Assembly: GCA_029959905.1 (NCBI GenBank)
Contig: JASCNZ010000002.1
Coordinates: forward strand, 124,001-188,000
DNA: 64,000 nucleotides
From: Microbacteriaceae bacterium PS02344
GTDB taxonomy: Bacteria > Actinomycetota > Actinomycetes > Actinomycetales > Microbacteriaceae
Direction of reading: 5' to 3'
This document shows positions 8,539 through 16,964 of this stretch, in pieces (positions within the stretch are counted from its first letter, which is position 1; each line of letters opens with the position of its first letter). Below the pieces are notes generated by a model, which saw only the letters and a program-made list of their open reading frames with translations, made no database searches and was not told the origin of the DNA. A program made the translations under genes and the position numbers.

Positions 8539-8544
8539 CAGAAT
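8539..8544 (+). promoter_or_regulatory. Probable -10 box of rplS
   Basis: CAGAAT in GCATCCGTGGCAGAAT, matching the string before rpsP. A TTTGGC hexamer 18 nt upstream (8515-8520) could serve as the -35. The resulting leader is about 120 nt and contains the 9-mer TTCCTTCCA, also present in the rpsP leader. Confidence 0.5.
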
Positions 8545-8673
8545 GGATCGTTGTGCCGCAACCGGCTCTGCCTCAGGGGAGCCCGCGGACGCGTCAGCAC
8601 CGTACGGCACGCATCCCTTCTTGTTCCTTCCATCATGCATCCCGACCTGGGGCGAGTGCAGAGAGAGACGATC

Positions 8674-9021
8674 ATGCAGATCCTCGACGCCGTTGACGCG
8701 GCTTCCCTCCGTTCGGACATCCCCGACTTCTTCCCCGGTGACACCGTCAAGGTGCACGTGAACATCACCGAGGGCAACCGCTCCCGTATCCAGGTCTTCC
8801 AGGGCGTCGTCATCGGCCGCTCGGGAGACGGTGTGCGCGAGACCTTCACGGTCCGCAAGATCAGCTTCCAGGTGGGCGTCGAGCGCACCTTCCCGGTGCA
8901 CTCGCCGGTGATCGACCACATCGAGGTCGTCACCCGCGGTGACGTGCGCCGCGCGAAGCTCTACTACCTGCGCCAGCTGCGCGGCAAGAAGGCGAAGATC
9001 AAGGAGAAGCGCGACCGCTGA
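8674..9021 (+). CDS. rplS: 50S ribosomal protein L19
   Basis: 115-aa L19. The motifs [30 protein letters not shown] and [11 protein letters not shown] are intact, and the basic tail [14 protein letters not shown] is typical. The ATG follows an AGAGAGACG purine tract. It is transcribed alone: a perfect terminator follows within 15 bp of the stop. Confidence 0.97.
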   Translation: MQILDAVDAASLRSDIPDFFPGDTVKVHVNITEGNRSRIQVFQGVVIGRSGDGVRETFTVRKISFQVGVERTFPVHSPVIDHIEVVTRGDVRRAKLYYLRQLRGKKAKIKEKRDR

Positions 9022-9035
9022 GTCGCAGCATCTCC

Positions 9036-9075
9036 ACAGCACCCCAGGACACGATGTCCTGGGGTGCTGTGTTTT
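9036..9075 (+). terminator. Strong intrinsic terminator after rplS
   Basis: A perfect 16-bp stem (ACAGCACCCCAGGACA, 3-nt loop CGA, TGTCCTGGGGTGCTGT) followed by GTTTT. It is the clearest rho-independent terminator in the window. Confidence 0.9.
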
Positions 9076-9136
9076 CTCCTCCGTGTGCGACCCTGTATAC
9101 GGTCTTCCAGGACCCGCACGATCTCGAAGGAACCCG

Positions 9137-9865
9137 ATGACGTCTGACACCACCGCCGCCCCCCGGACCAAGCGCCGCCGCGGCCTCCTCGTCTTCCTGC
9201 GCGACGTGCTCGTCATCATCGTCATCGCCGCGCTGGTGTCCTTCGTGGTCAAGACGTTCATCGTGCGGTCCTTCTACATCCCGTCGGCGTCGATGGAGCG
9301 CACGCTCATCGTGAACGACCGCATCCTCGTCGACGAGCTCACCCCGCGATGGACCGACTACCATCGCGGCGATGTCGTGGTGTTCAAGGACCCCGGAGGG
9401 TGGCTCGACGCGCAGCCGCAGACACCGGCTGCGCCCCCGCTCGTGCAGGCCGTAGACGGCGTGCTCACCTTCATCGGTCTGTCGGCCTCCGACTCGCAAG
9501 ACCATCTGGTCAAGCGGATCATCGGCCTTCCCGGCGACCACGTGGTGTGCTGCAATGCGCTCGGCCAGATCACCATAAATGGGGCGCCGGTCGACGAGCT
9601 CGACTACCTGAACCTGCCCGAGGGCGACACCTCCGCCTCGAACATGCCCTTCGACGTCGAGGTGCCGGACGACTCGTTGTGGTTGCTCGGCGACAATCGC
9701 GACCGCTCGCGTGACTCGCGGGAGCACCAGGATCTGCCAAGCGGTGGATTCGTCCCCGTCTCGAACGTCGTGGGCAAAGCCTTCCTGACCACCTGGCCTC
9801 TCGATCGCATCGGGGCGATCGACGGGCACTACGACATCTTCAACGGCGTACCGGACGCGGAATGA
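9137..9865 (+). CDS. lepB: Signal peptidase I
   Basis: 242-aa membrane-bound serine protease that removes signal peptides. One transmembrane segment (about residues 21-42) is followed by the catalytic Ser in YIPSASMERTL and the catalytic Lys in LVKRIIGLPGDHV. The box LLGDNRDRSRDSREH is conserved. Four-base overlap (ATGA) with rnhB, the usual actinobacterial arrangement. Confidence 0.96.
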   Translation: MTSDTTAAPRTKRRRGLLVFLRDVLVIIVIAALVSFVVKTFIVRSFYIPSASMERTLIVNDRILVDELTPRWTDYHRGDVVVFKDPGGWLDAQPQTPAAPPLVQAVDGVLTFIGLSASDSQDHLVKRIIGLPGDHVVCCNALGQITINGAPVDELDYLNLPEGDTSASNMPFDVEVPDDSLWLLGDNRDRSRDSREHQDLPSGGFVPVSNVVGKAFLTTWPLDRIGAIDGHYDIFNGVPDAE

Positions 9866-10521
9866 GCGTGGTGGCACCGAAACTGACGCTCGAGCGGCGC
9901 ATCCTCACCGAGCGCTCGCTGGTCATCGCGTTGGACGAGGTCGGGCGCGGCGCATTGGCAGGTCCCGTCGCCGTCGGCGCAGCCGTGATGGATGCCGCCG
10001 GCGCACGTCGTCGTGTTCCCGAAGGCCTGCGCGACTCGAAGCTCGTCACCGAGCGCCGCCGACCGGACGTCGCCGCGCGCGCATCGGCGTGGGTGCAGGC
10101 ATCCGCCGTCGGGTGGGCCAGCGCCGCCGAGGTGGACGAGATCGGTATCATCCGGGCGCTGGGGTTGGCGGCTTCACGCGCCGTCGACGCGGTCGTCGCT
10201 CTGGGCGCCTCGCTCGAAGGTGCTGTCGTGCTGCTCGACGGCAATCACGACTACCTCTCGGCAGTGCACCCCGTCGCTCTCGACGTGCGCCCTGTGATCA
10301 AAGCCGACCGTGACTGCGCCTCGGTGTCGGCCGCGTCGGTGATCGCGAAGGTCGCGCGCGACGAGCACATGACCCAGTTGCACGGCGATCATCCGGACTA
10401 TCAGTGGGAGCGGAACAAGGGGTATGCGAGCGCCGAGCACCGCGCGGCGATCCGCACCCTCGGGCTGTCGCCCTTCCACCGGTCGTCGTGGGCCATCACC
10501 GACGCGCCGACCCTGTTCTGA
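9862..10521 (+). CDS. rnhB: Ribonuclease HII
   Basis: 219-aa enzyme that cleaves RNA in RNA-DNA hybrids and at single ribonucleotides. The catalytic Asp/Glu are in ALDEVGRGALAGPV. Further acidic residues are in VLLDGNHDYL and VIKADRDCASVSAASVIAK. Start overlaps the lepB stop. Confidence 0.95.
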   Translation: MSVVAPKLTLERRILTERSLVIALDEVGRGALAGPVAVGAAVMDAAGARRRVPEGLRDSKLVTERRRPDVAARASAWVQASAVGWASAAEVDEIGIIRALGLAASRAVDAVVALGASLEGAVVLLDGNHDYLSAVHPVALDVRPVIKADRDCASVSAASVIAKVARDEHMTQLHGDHPDYQWERNKGYASAEHRAAIRTLGLSPFHRSSWAITDAPTLF

Positions 10522-10567
10522 GCGCACGACGGCGGCGTCTTCCGTCCAGGCCTAGGATGGAGGGACC

Positions 10568-10894
10568 ATGGATGAGGAAGCCTTCGACGACTACGACCGT
10601 GAGCTCGAGCTCGCCCTGTTCCGCGAGTACCGCGACGTCGTGTCGCAGTTCCAGTACGTGGTCGAGACCGAGCGTCGGTTCTACCTCGCCAACGAGGTGA
10701 ACGTCGTCCGTCGCGACACCGAGCACGACTTCTACTTCGAGATCTCGATGAGCGACGTCTGGGTGTGGGACATCTACCGCGCCGACCGGTTCGTGAAGGC
10801 CGTGCGCGTGCTGACCTTCAAGGACGTCAACGTCGAGGAGCTTCAGCGCCGCGAATTCGAGATCCCCCAGGAGCTCTCCCTCGACGGCGAGTGA
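10568..10894 (+). CDS. DUF2469 family protein
   Basis: 108-aa acidic protein conserved next to rnhB in actinobacteria. Typical strings are YRDVVSQFQYVVETERRFYLAN and FEISMSDVWVWDIYR. Function unknown. The ATG is preceded by GGAGGG and also by TAGGAT 9 nt upstream, so the leader would be only a few nucleotides long. Confidence 0.9.
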   Translation: MDEEAFDDYDRELELALFREYRDVVSQFQYVVETERRFYLANEVNVVRRDTEHDFYFEISMSDVWVWDIYRADRFVKAVRVLTFKDVNVEELQRREFEIPQELSLDGE

Positions 10895-11004
10895 CCGGAC
10901 GCACTCCTCCTCCACCCCTTCTTCCGATTCGCGGCTTTCTCTGAACACGCGCGCCGGGGGCGGGAGGCGCCGCGCGAGCTCCACGACAACGGCACGCTGT
11001 CGTC

Positions 11005-11367
11005 ATGGCAGCGAAGGACGAACTCGGTAGAGCCGGAGAAGAACGAGCGGCGTCGCATCTGCGCGACCTCGGGTACACCGTGGTGGATCGCAACTGGCGA
11101 ACGCCCCAGGGCGAGATCGATATCGTGGCGGTGCGGGGCGATGAGCTCTGCGTCATCGAGGTGAAGACACGGAGCAGCGTGCGCTTCGGCCACCCGCTCG
11201 AGGCGATCGACGTCCGCAAGAGGCGTCGGCTGTGGGCGCTGGCGTTCGCCTGGGCGGTTGCGCATCCGGACCGCGCGCGGGGCCGATCGATCCACGTGCA
11301 CGCGATCGGGATCGTCGGTGCGTCGCCGGCGACCGGATCACTCGAGCATCTGACGGATCTCGTATGA
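11005..11367 (+). CDS. YraN family (UPF0102) endonuclease-like protein
   Basis: 120-aa protein with the restriction-endonuclease-like fold signature GEERAASHLRDLGY and GEIDIVAVRGDELCVIEVKTR, where the D-ExK nuclease residues sit. Function is not established, but the gene nearly always lies beside yifB and dprA, suggesting a DNA-processing role. The stop overlaps the start of yifB (ATGA). A CACGCT hexamer 6 nt before the ATG fits leaderless transcription. Confidence 0.9.
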   Translation: MAAKDELGRAGEERAASHLRDLGYTVVDRNWRTPQGEIDIVAVRGDELCVIEVKTRSSVRFGHPLEAIDVRKRRRLWALAFAWAVAHPDRARGRSIHVHAIGIVGASPATGSLEHLTDLV

Positions 11368-12893
11368 GTACCGCGCGCACGTGGGCGGTCGCGCTCACCG
11401 GTGTCGACGGCCACCTGATCGAAGTCGAGGCCGATCTGTCGAACCAGACGCCGGGGTTCCGGATCATCGGGCTCCCCGATAAGGCGCTGGGGGAGGCCGC
11501 GCAGCGCGTGCACAACGCCGGTCGCAACTCCGGTCTCGAGTTGCCCCGGCGGCTCATCACCGTCAATCTGTCACCCGCGAGCTTGCCCAAGCACGGTTCC
11601 GGTTTCGACCTGGCGATCGCCGTGGCGGCGCTCGCGAGCGGCGACGCGATCCCGCGACGAGCGATCCGGCAGACCGTGCATATCGGCGAACTCGGCCTGG
11701 ACGGTCGTCTGCGCCCCGTCCCCGGCGTGCTCCCAGCCGTCTTCGCGGCTGCGCGCGCCGGGTTCGAGCGCGTGGTCGTGCCCTGTGCGAACGAGGCCGA
11801 GGCGTGCCTGGTGCCCGGGTTGGAGGTGTGGGGAGCCGCATCGCTCGCCGAGGTCGCGGCCTGGCACGGAGCGGACGTCGAGGTTCCCGACGTCGTCGCG
11901 GTCGGCGGCGACGAGATGCCGCGTGCGGCGGAACCCGTTCCCGACCTGCGGGATGTCGTCGGGCAGGAGGAGGCCGTGGACGCTCTGCTCGTCGCGGCAT
12001 CCGGAGGGCACAACCTGCTGCTGAGCGGTCCGCCTGGTGCGGGGAAGACGATGCTCGCGCGCCGCCTCCCCGGCATCCTCCCCCCGCTCTCCGATGAGGA
12101 GGCGCTCGAGGTCGCGGCGATCCGCTCGCTCGCCGGAGAGCAGATCGCGGGACTGGACCGGCTCCCTCCGCTCGAGGCTCCGCATCACGGTGCATCCGTC
12201 GCCGCACTCGTCGGGGGCGGCTCGCGCGTGGCGCGGCCCGGGGCGATCGTCCGGGCGCACCGCGGCATCCTGTTCCTCGACGAAGCCGCCGAGTTCTCCC
12301 GCAGTGCGCTCGACGCGCTGCGTCAACCGCTCGAGTCGGGAGCGATCGAGATCACGAGAGCGGGGTTCGTGGCTCGCTTTCCTGCGCGGTTCCAGCTCGT
12401 GCTTGCTATGAACCCCTGCCCCTGCGGCAATTACGGGGTACGCGGGGCGGAGTGTTGCTGCCCGTCGGTGGCGATCCGCCGTTATGCCTCGCGCCTGTCC
12501 GGTCCGCTGCGCGACCGTGTCGACATCGAACTCCGGGTGTCTCGTGTCGGCGCATCCCGCGCGACCGCGGCCGTCGCGGACGGGATGGACACCGCGACCG
12601 CTCGGGAGCGCGTCCGGCAGGCTCGGGCGCGAGCGGCGGAGCGCTGGGCGGGTACGGCATGGCGGCGTAACGTTGATGTGCCGGGCACGTGGTTGCGACA
12701 GGGAAGCATGCGGCTCGATTCCGCGGTGCGCAGACCGCTCGACCGTGCTCTCGAACGCGGTGTGCTGACGCTTCGGGGGTACGACCGCGTTCTCCGGCTG
12801 GCGTGGACCATGGCCGACCTCGCCGGCGCGGAACGGCCACGTCAGGACGATGTGGGCCGAGCGCTCCTCCTCAAACAGGGAGCAGCGCGATGA
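11364..12893 (+). CDS. YifB/ComM-type Mg-chelatase-like AAA+ ATPase
   Basis: 509 aa. An N-terminal Lon-like/ChlI domain (LSPASLPKHGSGFDLAIAVA) precedes the AAA+ domain with Walker A GPPGAGKTML and Walker B ILFLDEAAEF, then the Cys-containing MNPCPCGNYG string and a ChlI C-terminal domain. ComM homologues act as helicases promoting branch migration in natural transformation. In this organism the role is inferred only from its place upstream of dprA. Overlaps both neighbours by 4 bp. Confidence 0.93.
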   Translation: MSTARTWAVALTGVDGHLIEVEADLSNQTPGFRIIGLPDKALGEAAQRVHNAGRNSGLELPRRLITVNLSPASLPKHGSGFDLAIAVAALASGDAIPRRAIRQTVHIGELGLDGRLRPVPGVLPAVFAAARAGFERVVVPCANEAEACLVPGLEVWGAASLAEVAAWHGADVEVPDVVAVGGDEMPRAAEPVPDLRDVVGQEEAVDALLVAASGGHNLLLSGPPGAGKTMLARRLPGILPPLSDEEALEVAAIRSLAGEQIAGLDRLPPLEAPHHGASVAALVGGGSRVARPGAIVRAHRGILFLDEAAEFSRSALDALRQPLESGAIEITRAGFVARFPARFQLVLAMNPCPCGNYGVRGAECCCPSVAIRRYASRLSGPLRDRVDIELRVSRVGASRATAAVADGMDTATARERVRQARARAAERWAGTAWRRNVDVPGTWLRQGSMRLDSAVRRPLDRALERGVLTLRGYDRVLRLAWTMADLAGAERPRQDDVGRALLLKQGAAR

Positions 12894-14077
12894 ACGGCGC
12901 GCGGGTGTTCTCGGCAGAGGCGCGTTCGGCGGCCCGCGCGCTGCGCCCCGACGTGCAAGCGGTCGACACCGTCATCGCGCGCGCGGCGTGGTCGGTGATC
13001 GCGGAACCCGGCGACGGAACGGCGGGAGCGCTGATCCGTGACCTCGGTCCGGTGGAAGCGCTCCTCTGGGCGCTCGATCGGCGCGCGGGCGCGCCGAATT
13101 CCCCCGAGCGGGAGAACTCGACGGACGCGGAGCGCGTCGCTCAGGCCCGGGCGAGATGGCTACCCCGCGCCGATCCGCACGCGGTCGTCCATGCGCTGGA
13201 GGGGGCGCGGCACGTGCACGCCCGACTCGTACTCCCGGAAGATCCCGGGTGGCCGACGATGCTCGACGACCTCGACGTCCATGCGCCCACCGCCTTGTGG
13301 GTGCGTGGCCACCAGGCGCTCCTCGCGATGGGGAGGCGGGTCTCGATCGTCGGCGCGCGAGCGTCCACGCCCTACGGGGAACACCTCGCCGCAGAGCTGG
13401 CAGGAGATCTGGCGCACACCGGCACGGTGATCGTCTCGGGAGGAGCGTACGGCATCGACGGTGCCGCGCATCGCGCCGCCCTCCGCGTCGGCGGACCCAC
13501 CGTCGCGCTCCTCGCCGGGGGAGTGGATCGCGCGTACCCGGCCGGGCACCAGAGGCTGCTCGCCGAGATCGCCGCCTGCGGGGCCGTGGTCAGTGAGGTC
13601 CCGTGCGGAGTGGCGCCGACCAAGTGGCGATTCCTTGCGCGCAACAGATTGATCGCCGCGCTGGGCGATGCGACGGTGGTGGTCGAGGCGGGCTGGCGCA
13701 GCGGGTCGCTCAACACGGCCGGCCACGCGGCGTCTCTGGGCAGACCGCTCGGAGCCGTGCCAGGACCGGTGACCTCCGCGGCGTCCGCAGGGTGCCATCG
13801 ACTGTTGCGCGAATACGACGCCCGGTGCGTGACGACGGCCCAGGAGGTGCGCGAGTTGTGGGGCGAGACCCCGGCGCGCGAACCGCGATCCGCGTCTGCG
13901 GATCCCGAGCGTACGCGTCTGCTCGACGCGCTGAGCTCGCGCTCCCCGCTTCCGGTGCATGAGCTCGCGCGTCGTTCCGGGCTCGCTGTCGAGCGCGTCC
14001 AGGCGCTCCTCGGGATGCTCGATCTGGAAGGGGCGGTGCAACGGACGGACGACGGGTGGCGGCGAGCGGCGCGTTGA
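12890..14077 (+). CDS. dprA: DNA processing protein DprA
   Basis: 395-aa protein that loads RecA on incoming single-stranded DNA during transformation. The Rossmann-like core is clear: VSIVGARASTPYGEH, VIVSGGAYGIDGAAHRAAL and FLARNRLIAALGDATVVVEA. A C-terminal winged-helix (DML1-like) region follows after residue 330. The N-terminal stretch up to about residue 105 is variable. Overlaps yifB by 4 bp. Confidence 0.94.
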   Translation: MNGARVFSAEARSAARALRPDVQAVDTVIARAAWSVIAEPGDGTAGALIRDLGPVEALLWALDRRAGAPNSPERENSTDAERVAQARARWLPRADPHAVVHALEGARHVHARLVLPEDPGWPTMLDDLDVHAPTALWVRGHQALLAMGRRVSIVGARASTPYGEHLAAELAGDLAHTGTVIVSGGAYGIDGAAHRAALRVGGPTVALLAGGVDRAYPAGHQRLLAEIAACGAVVSEVPCGVAPTKWRFLARNRLIAALGDATVVVEAGWRSGSLNTAGHAASLGRPLGAVPGPVTSAASAGCHRLLREYDARCVTTAQEVRELWGETPAREPRSASADPERTRLLDALSSRSPLPVHELARRSGLAVERVQALLGMLDLEGAVQRTDDGWRRAAR

Positions 14078-14113
14078 GACTCGGGCGGACGTGCGGCGCG
14101 GCATCATGGTCGA

Positions 14114-15016
14114 GTGGAACTGACGGAGGCTGCCGAGGCGTTCGCGACGCACCTGGCTCGAGTGCGCCGGCTGTCGCCCGCGACCGTGCGGGCCTACGGT
14201 TCCGACCTGCGCGATCTGGCCGAATGCGTCGCGGAACGTGATCTCGAGGCCATCGACCTCGACGCGCTGCGCGACTGGCTGTGGCATGCCACGCAGCGTG
14301 GAGACGCGCGGTCGACTTTGGCGCGTCGTGCTGCCGCAGTGCGCTCGTTCTTCGCGTGGGCTCGTGAGCAGGAGCTCGTGAGCGCCGATCCAAGCCTCCG
14401 GCTGGTGGCGCCGAAGAGAGGCCGCAGTCTGCCGACGGTCGCCTCCCGCGAGGCGATGGAGGTACTCCTCGAGGAACACCGCCGACGCGCCGTCGACGGT
14501 GACGCCGTGGCGCTGCGGGACCACGCGATCCTCGAGATCCTCTATGCCGCGGGCATTCGCGTCTCCGAGCTCTGCGGGCTCGACGTCGACGACGTCGACT
14601 TCGATCGGCGCACGGCTCGAGTGCTCGGCAAGGGTGAGGAGGAACGCGTCGTGCCGTTCGGGGGACCGGCGGCCGAGGCACTCGGTGCGTACCTGCGCCG
14701 CGGGAGGACCGTGCTCACGGCGAGGGCACCCTCCCCGTCGCCCGCCGTCTTCCTCGGTGTGCGGGGAGCTCGCCTGGGGCCGCGCGCGGTGTACGAACTC
14801 GTGGCCGGTGCGCTCGGTCCCGTCGTCGGATCGGAGCACGTCGGCCCTCACGCCCTTCGCCACACGGCGGCGACGCATCTGCTCGACGGAGGCGCCGACC
14901 TGCGAGCCGTGCAGGAGATCCTCGGCCACGCCAGCCTCGGTACGACGCAGATCTACACGCACGTCTCCTCGGAGCGCCTGACCGCCACGTACCGTCTCGC
15001 GCACCCGCGCGCCTGA
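14114..15016 (+). CDS. xerC: Tyrosine recombinase XerC-like
   Basis: 300-aa tyrosine recombinase for chromosome dimer resolution. The N-terminal SAM-like DNA-binding domain (residues 1-90) is followed by the catalytic domain with Arg in AAGIRVSELCGL, HALRHTAATHLL (His-x-x-Arg), ILGHASLGTTQIYTH (His and the nucleophilic Tyr). The GTG start has a CATCAT hexamer 6 nt upstream. It lies beside yifB/dprA, the normal chromosomal place for XerC in this phylum, so it is not a mobile-element integrase. Confidence 0.92.
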   Translation: MELTEAAEAFATHLARVRRLSPATVRAYGSDLRDLAECVAERDLEAIDLDALRDWLWHATQRGDARSTLARRAAAVRSFFAWAREQELVSADPSLRLVAPKRGRSLPTVASREAMEVLLEEHRRRAVDGDAVALRDHAILEILYAAGIRVSELCGLDVDDVDFDRRTARVLGKGEEERVVPFGGPAAEALGAYLRRGRTVLTARAPSPSPAVFLGVRGARLGPRAVYELVAGALGPVVGSEHVGPHALRHTAATHLLDGGADLRAVQEILGHASLGTTQIYTHVSSERLTATYRLAHPRA

Positions 15017-15027
15017 CCGCTGGCCCC

Positions 15028-15738
15028 TCAGAGGGGCGCGCAACAGGGGAGGAGCACCGCGCGCCGCGCCCCGCCGAACAGCAGCATCGGATCGATGTAG
15101 GCGCCGTCCCGCCGCACGCCGAGGTGAAGAGCGCCCACCGGGGTGTGGCCTCCCCCCTCGACGAGCGTGCCGACCGCCTGCCCCGTCCGCACCTCGTCGC
15201 CCGGCAGCAGGCTCGACTCCACCGGCTCCAGAGTCGACACGAACCCGTCCGCGTGTTCGATCGTCAGGAGCGGCCGGTCGACCACCCTGCCCCGAAAGGC
15301 GACGACGCCGTCGGCCGGAGCGACGACCGGGCCACCAGCGTCGGCGAGGATGTCTATTCCCCGATGCCCCGCGCCGAAGGCATGAGCGGGAGCCCGGAAG
15401 GGGGCGACGACGGTGCGCGTGCCCGAGACCGGCCAGGTCCACCGCGGTGAGGACGAGTCCGTCGGGCTGGAGGACCACGCCACCGAGGGCGAGAACGGCA
15501 GCTCCATCGGCACCGAGAGCTGCAGGACGGCGTCGAGTGTGCGGGGCGCGCCGGAGTCGATCGCGGCGGCAGCGGGCGTCACGGCGGTCGCTTGCCACAC
15601 CGGCGACGGCCACCCGAGGGCGACGATGAGGAGCAGCAGAACGAGGGCACGGCGACGGAACGAGCAGGATGCCCGTCGCACGTCGCCCGCCGGAGCTTCT
15701 CGGAGACCCGGGACCGATCGCTGCGCGGAAGGTGTCAT
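15028..15738 (-). CDS. Exported LytM/M23-like protein with degenerate catalytic site
   Basis: 236 aa. Arg-rich N-terminus and one hydrophobic segment (about residues 31-50) form a signal peptide or anchor. The LytM domain covers about residues 105-225. Zinc-ligand positions are kept: His125 and Asp129 (GHRGIDI) and His205. The first His of the usual HLHFE motif is Ala203, and the catalytic His of the usual YAHL motif is replaced in FVSTLEP (about residues 169-170). It may therefore bind rather than cut peptidoglycan. CAGGAT 6 nt before the ATG suggests a leaderless mRNA. It converges on xerC. Confidence 0.8.
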   Translation of the reverse strand: MTPSAQRSVPGLREAPAGDVRRASCSFRRRALVLLLLIVALGWPSPVWQATAVTPAAAAIDSGAPRTLDAVLQLSVPMELPFSPSVAWSSSPTDSSSPRWTWPVSGTRTVVAPFRAPAHAFGAGHRGIDILADAGGPVVAPADGVVAFRGRVVDRPLLTIEHADGFVSTLEPVESSLLPGDEVRTGQAVGTLVEGGGHTPVGALHLGVRRDGAYIDPMLLFGGARRAVLLPCCAPL

Positions 15739-15744
15739 GGGAGG

Positions 15745-15750
15745 ATCCTG
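15745..15750 (-). promoter_or_regulatory. -10-like box for the LytM-like gene
   Basis: CAGGAT on the minus strand, 6 nt before the ATG at 15738. Confidence 0.4.
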
Positions 15751-15860
15751 CCCGGGGGCGCGGTCGGGATGGGCCGATTCGCGCCCGACCGCCTGAACGA
15801 GGGGACAAAGGCACGGAGTGCGCTCCTTGTGGAGGGCGGGCCCGGGCCATCCGCATCCTG

Positions 15861-15866
15861 TATGCT
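15861..15866 (+). promoter_or_regulatory. Probable -10 box of rpsB
   Basis: TATGCT in GCATCCTGTATGCT, reminiscent of the GCATC...TGGCAGAAT strings before rpsP and rplS. No good -35 is visible. It predicts a leader of about 160 nt before rpsB. Confidence 0.4.
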
Positions 15867-16036
15867 GGTCGAGCACCTCGAATCCGGGGTGACTACGCGT
15901 GCCCACAGCGACTGCGGTCGCGGCATCCACTCCCACAGGTCCCCTCGCGGGCGGGTGTGCGCCGGGCACCAGGAAGTCCGATCGCATGATCGGCGACAAC
16001 CTCAACGGCGCTCGACGCCAGAACAAGGAGACGACC

Positions 16037-16921
16037 ATGGCTGTGGTCACCATCCGCCAGCTGCTCGACAGCGGCGTGCACTTCGGACACCAGACCCGCC
16101 GGTGGAACCCGAAGGTGAAGCGCTTCATCCTCACCGAGCGCAGCGGCATCCACATCATCGACCTGCAGCAGTCGCTGGGCTACATCGACAAGGCCTACGA
16201 CTTCGTCAAGGAGACCGTGGCGCACGGTGGCACGATCCTCTTCGTCGGCACCAAGAAGCAGGCGCAGGAGATCCTCGCCGAGCAGGCGACCCGTGTGGGC
16301 CAGCCCTTCGTGAACCAGCGCTGGCTCGGTGGACTGCTCACGAACTTCTCGACGATCTCGAAGCGTCTCGCGCGCATGAAGGAGCTCGAGGAGCTCGACT
16401 ACGAGACCCCGGCGAACAGCGGCTTCACCAAGAAGGAGCTCCTGCTCAAGAAGCGCGAGCTCGACAAGCTGCACAAGTCGCTCGGCGGAATCCGCAACCT
16501 CACCAAGACGCCGTCCGCTCTGTGGGTCGTCGACGCGAAGCGCGAGCACCTCGCGATCGACGAGGCCAAGAAGCTCGGCATCCCGGTGATCGGCATCCTC
16601 GACACCAACGCGGACCCGGACGACTTCCAGTACCCGATCCCCGGCAACGACGACGCGATTCGCTCGGTGTCGCTGCTGACCCGCATCATCGCCGACGCTG
16701 CGGCCGAGGGCCTGCAGCAGAAGCACAACCCCGAGGCCGGCAACGTCGAGCCCCTGGCGGAGTGGGAGCGCGAGCTCCTCGAGACCCCCGCGGGCGAGAC
16801 CACCGAGGCTGCGGCCGACGCCGAGACGCCCGCCGCTGAGGCCGAGGCTGCTGACGCCGAGGCACCGGCCGCCGAGGCCGCTGACGCCGAGGCTCCCGCC
16901 GCCGAGGCCGACGCCAAGTAA
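16037..16921 (+). CDS. rpsB: 30S ribosomal protein S2 with Ala/Glu-rich tail
   Basis: 294-aa S2. Conserved segments include [19 protein letters not shown]-like start, [10 protein letters not shown] and [15 protein letters not shown]. After about residue 250 a tail of nearly 40 residues consists almost only of Ala, Glu, Asp, Pro and Thr, with an imperfect [12 protein letters not shown] repeat. Such tails are seen in other actinobacterial S2 proteins. The ATG follows AAGGAG. tsf follows after 43 bp, the usual pair. Confidence 0.97.
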   Translation: MAVVTIRQLLDSGVHFGHQTRRWNPKVKRFILTERSGIHIIDLQQSLGYIDKAYDFVKETVAHGGTILFVGTKKQAQEILAEQATRVGQPFVNQRWLGGLLTNFSTISKRLARMKELEELDYETPANSGFTKKELLLKKRELDKLHKSLGGIRNLTKTPSALWVVDAKREHLAIDEAKKLGIPVIGILDTNADPDDFQYPIPGNDDAIRSVSLLTRIIADAAAEGLQQKHNPEAGNVEPLAEWERELLETPAGETTEAAADAETPAAEAEAADAEAPAAEAADAEAPAAEADAK

Positions 16922-16964
16922 TTCCGCGACCACCAACACATCACGAAGCAAGGAGCCACCACAC

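Noticed and set aside
10895-11004. Small RNA or riboswitch in the gap before yraN
   Set aside because: The 110 bp are a C/T-rich then G/C-rich stretch without a clear stem-loop or promoter pair other than the hexamer near yraN.
14114-15016. Tyrosine recombinase as a sign of an integrated element
   Set aside because: Sequence and neighbourhood (yifB-dprA-xerC) are those of the chromosomal XerC. No att-like repeats, tRNA target or phage genes are nearby.
15018-15040. GCCCCTCAGAGGGGC between xerC and the LytM-like gene as a terminator
   Set aside because: Only a 5-bp stem with a 5-nt loop overlapping the stop codon, and no T-tract on either strand.
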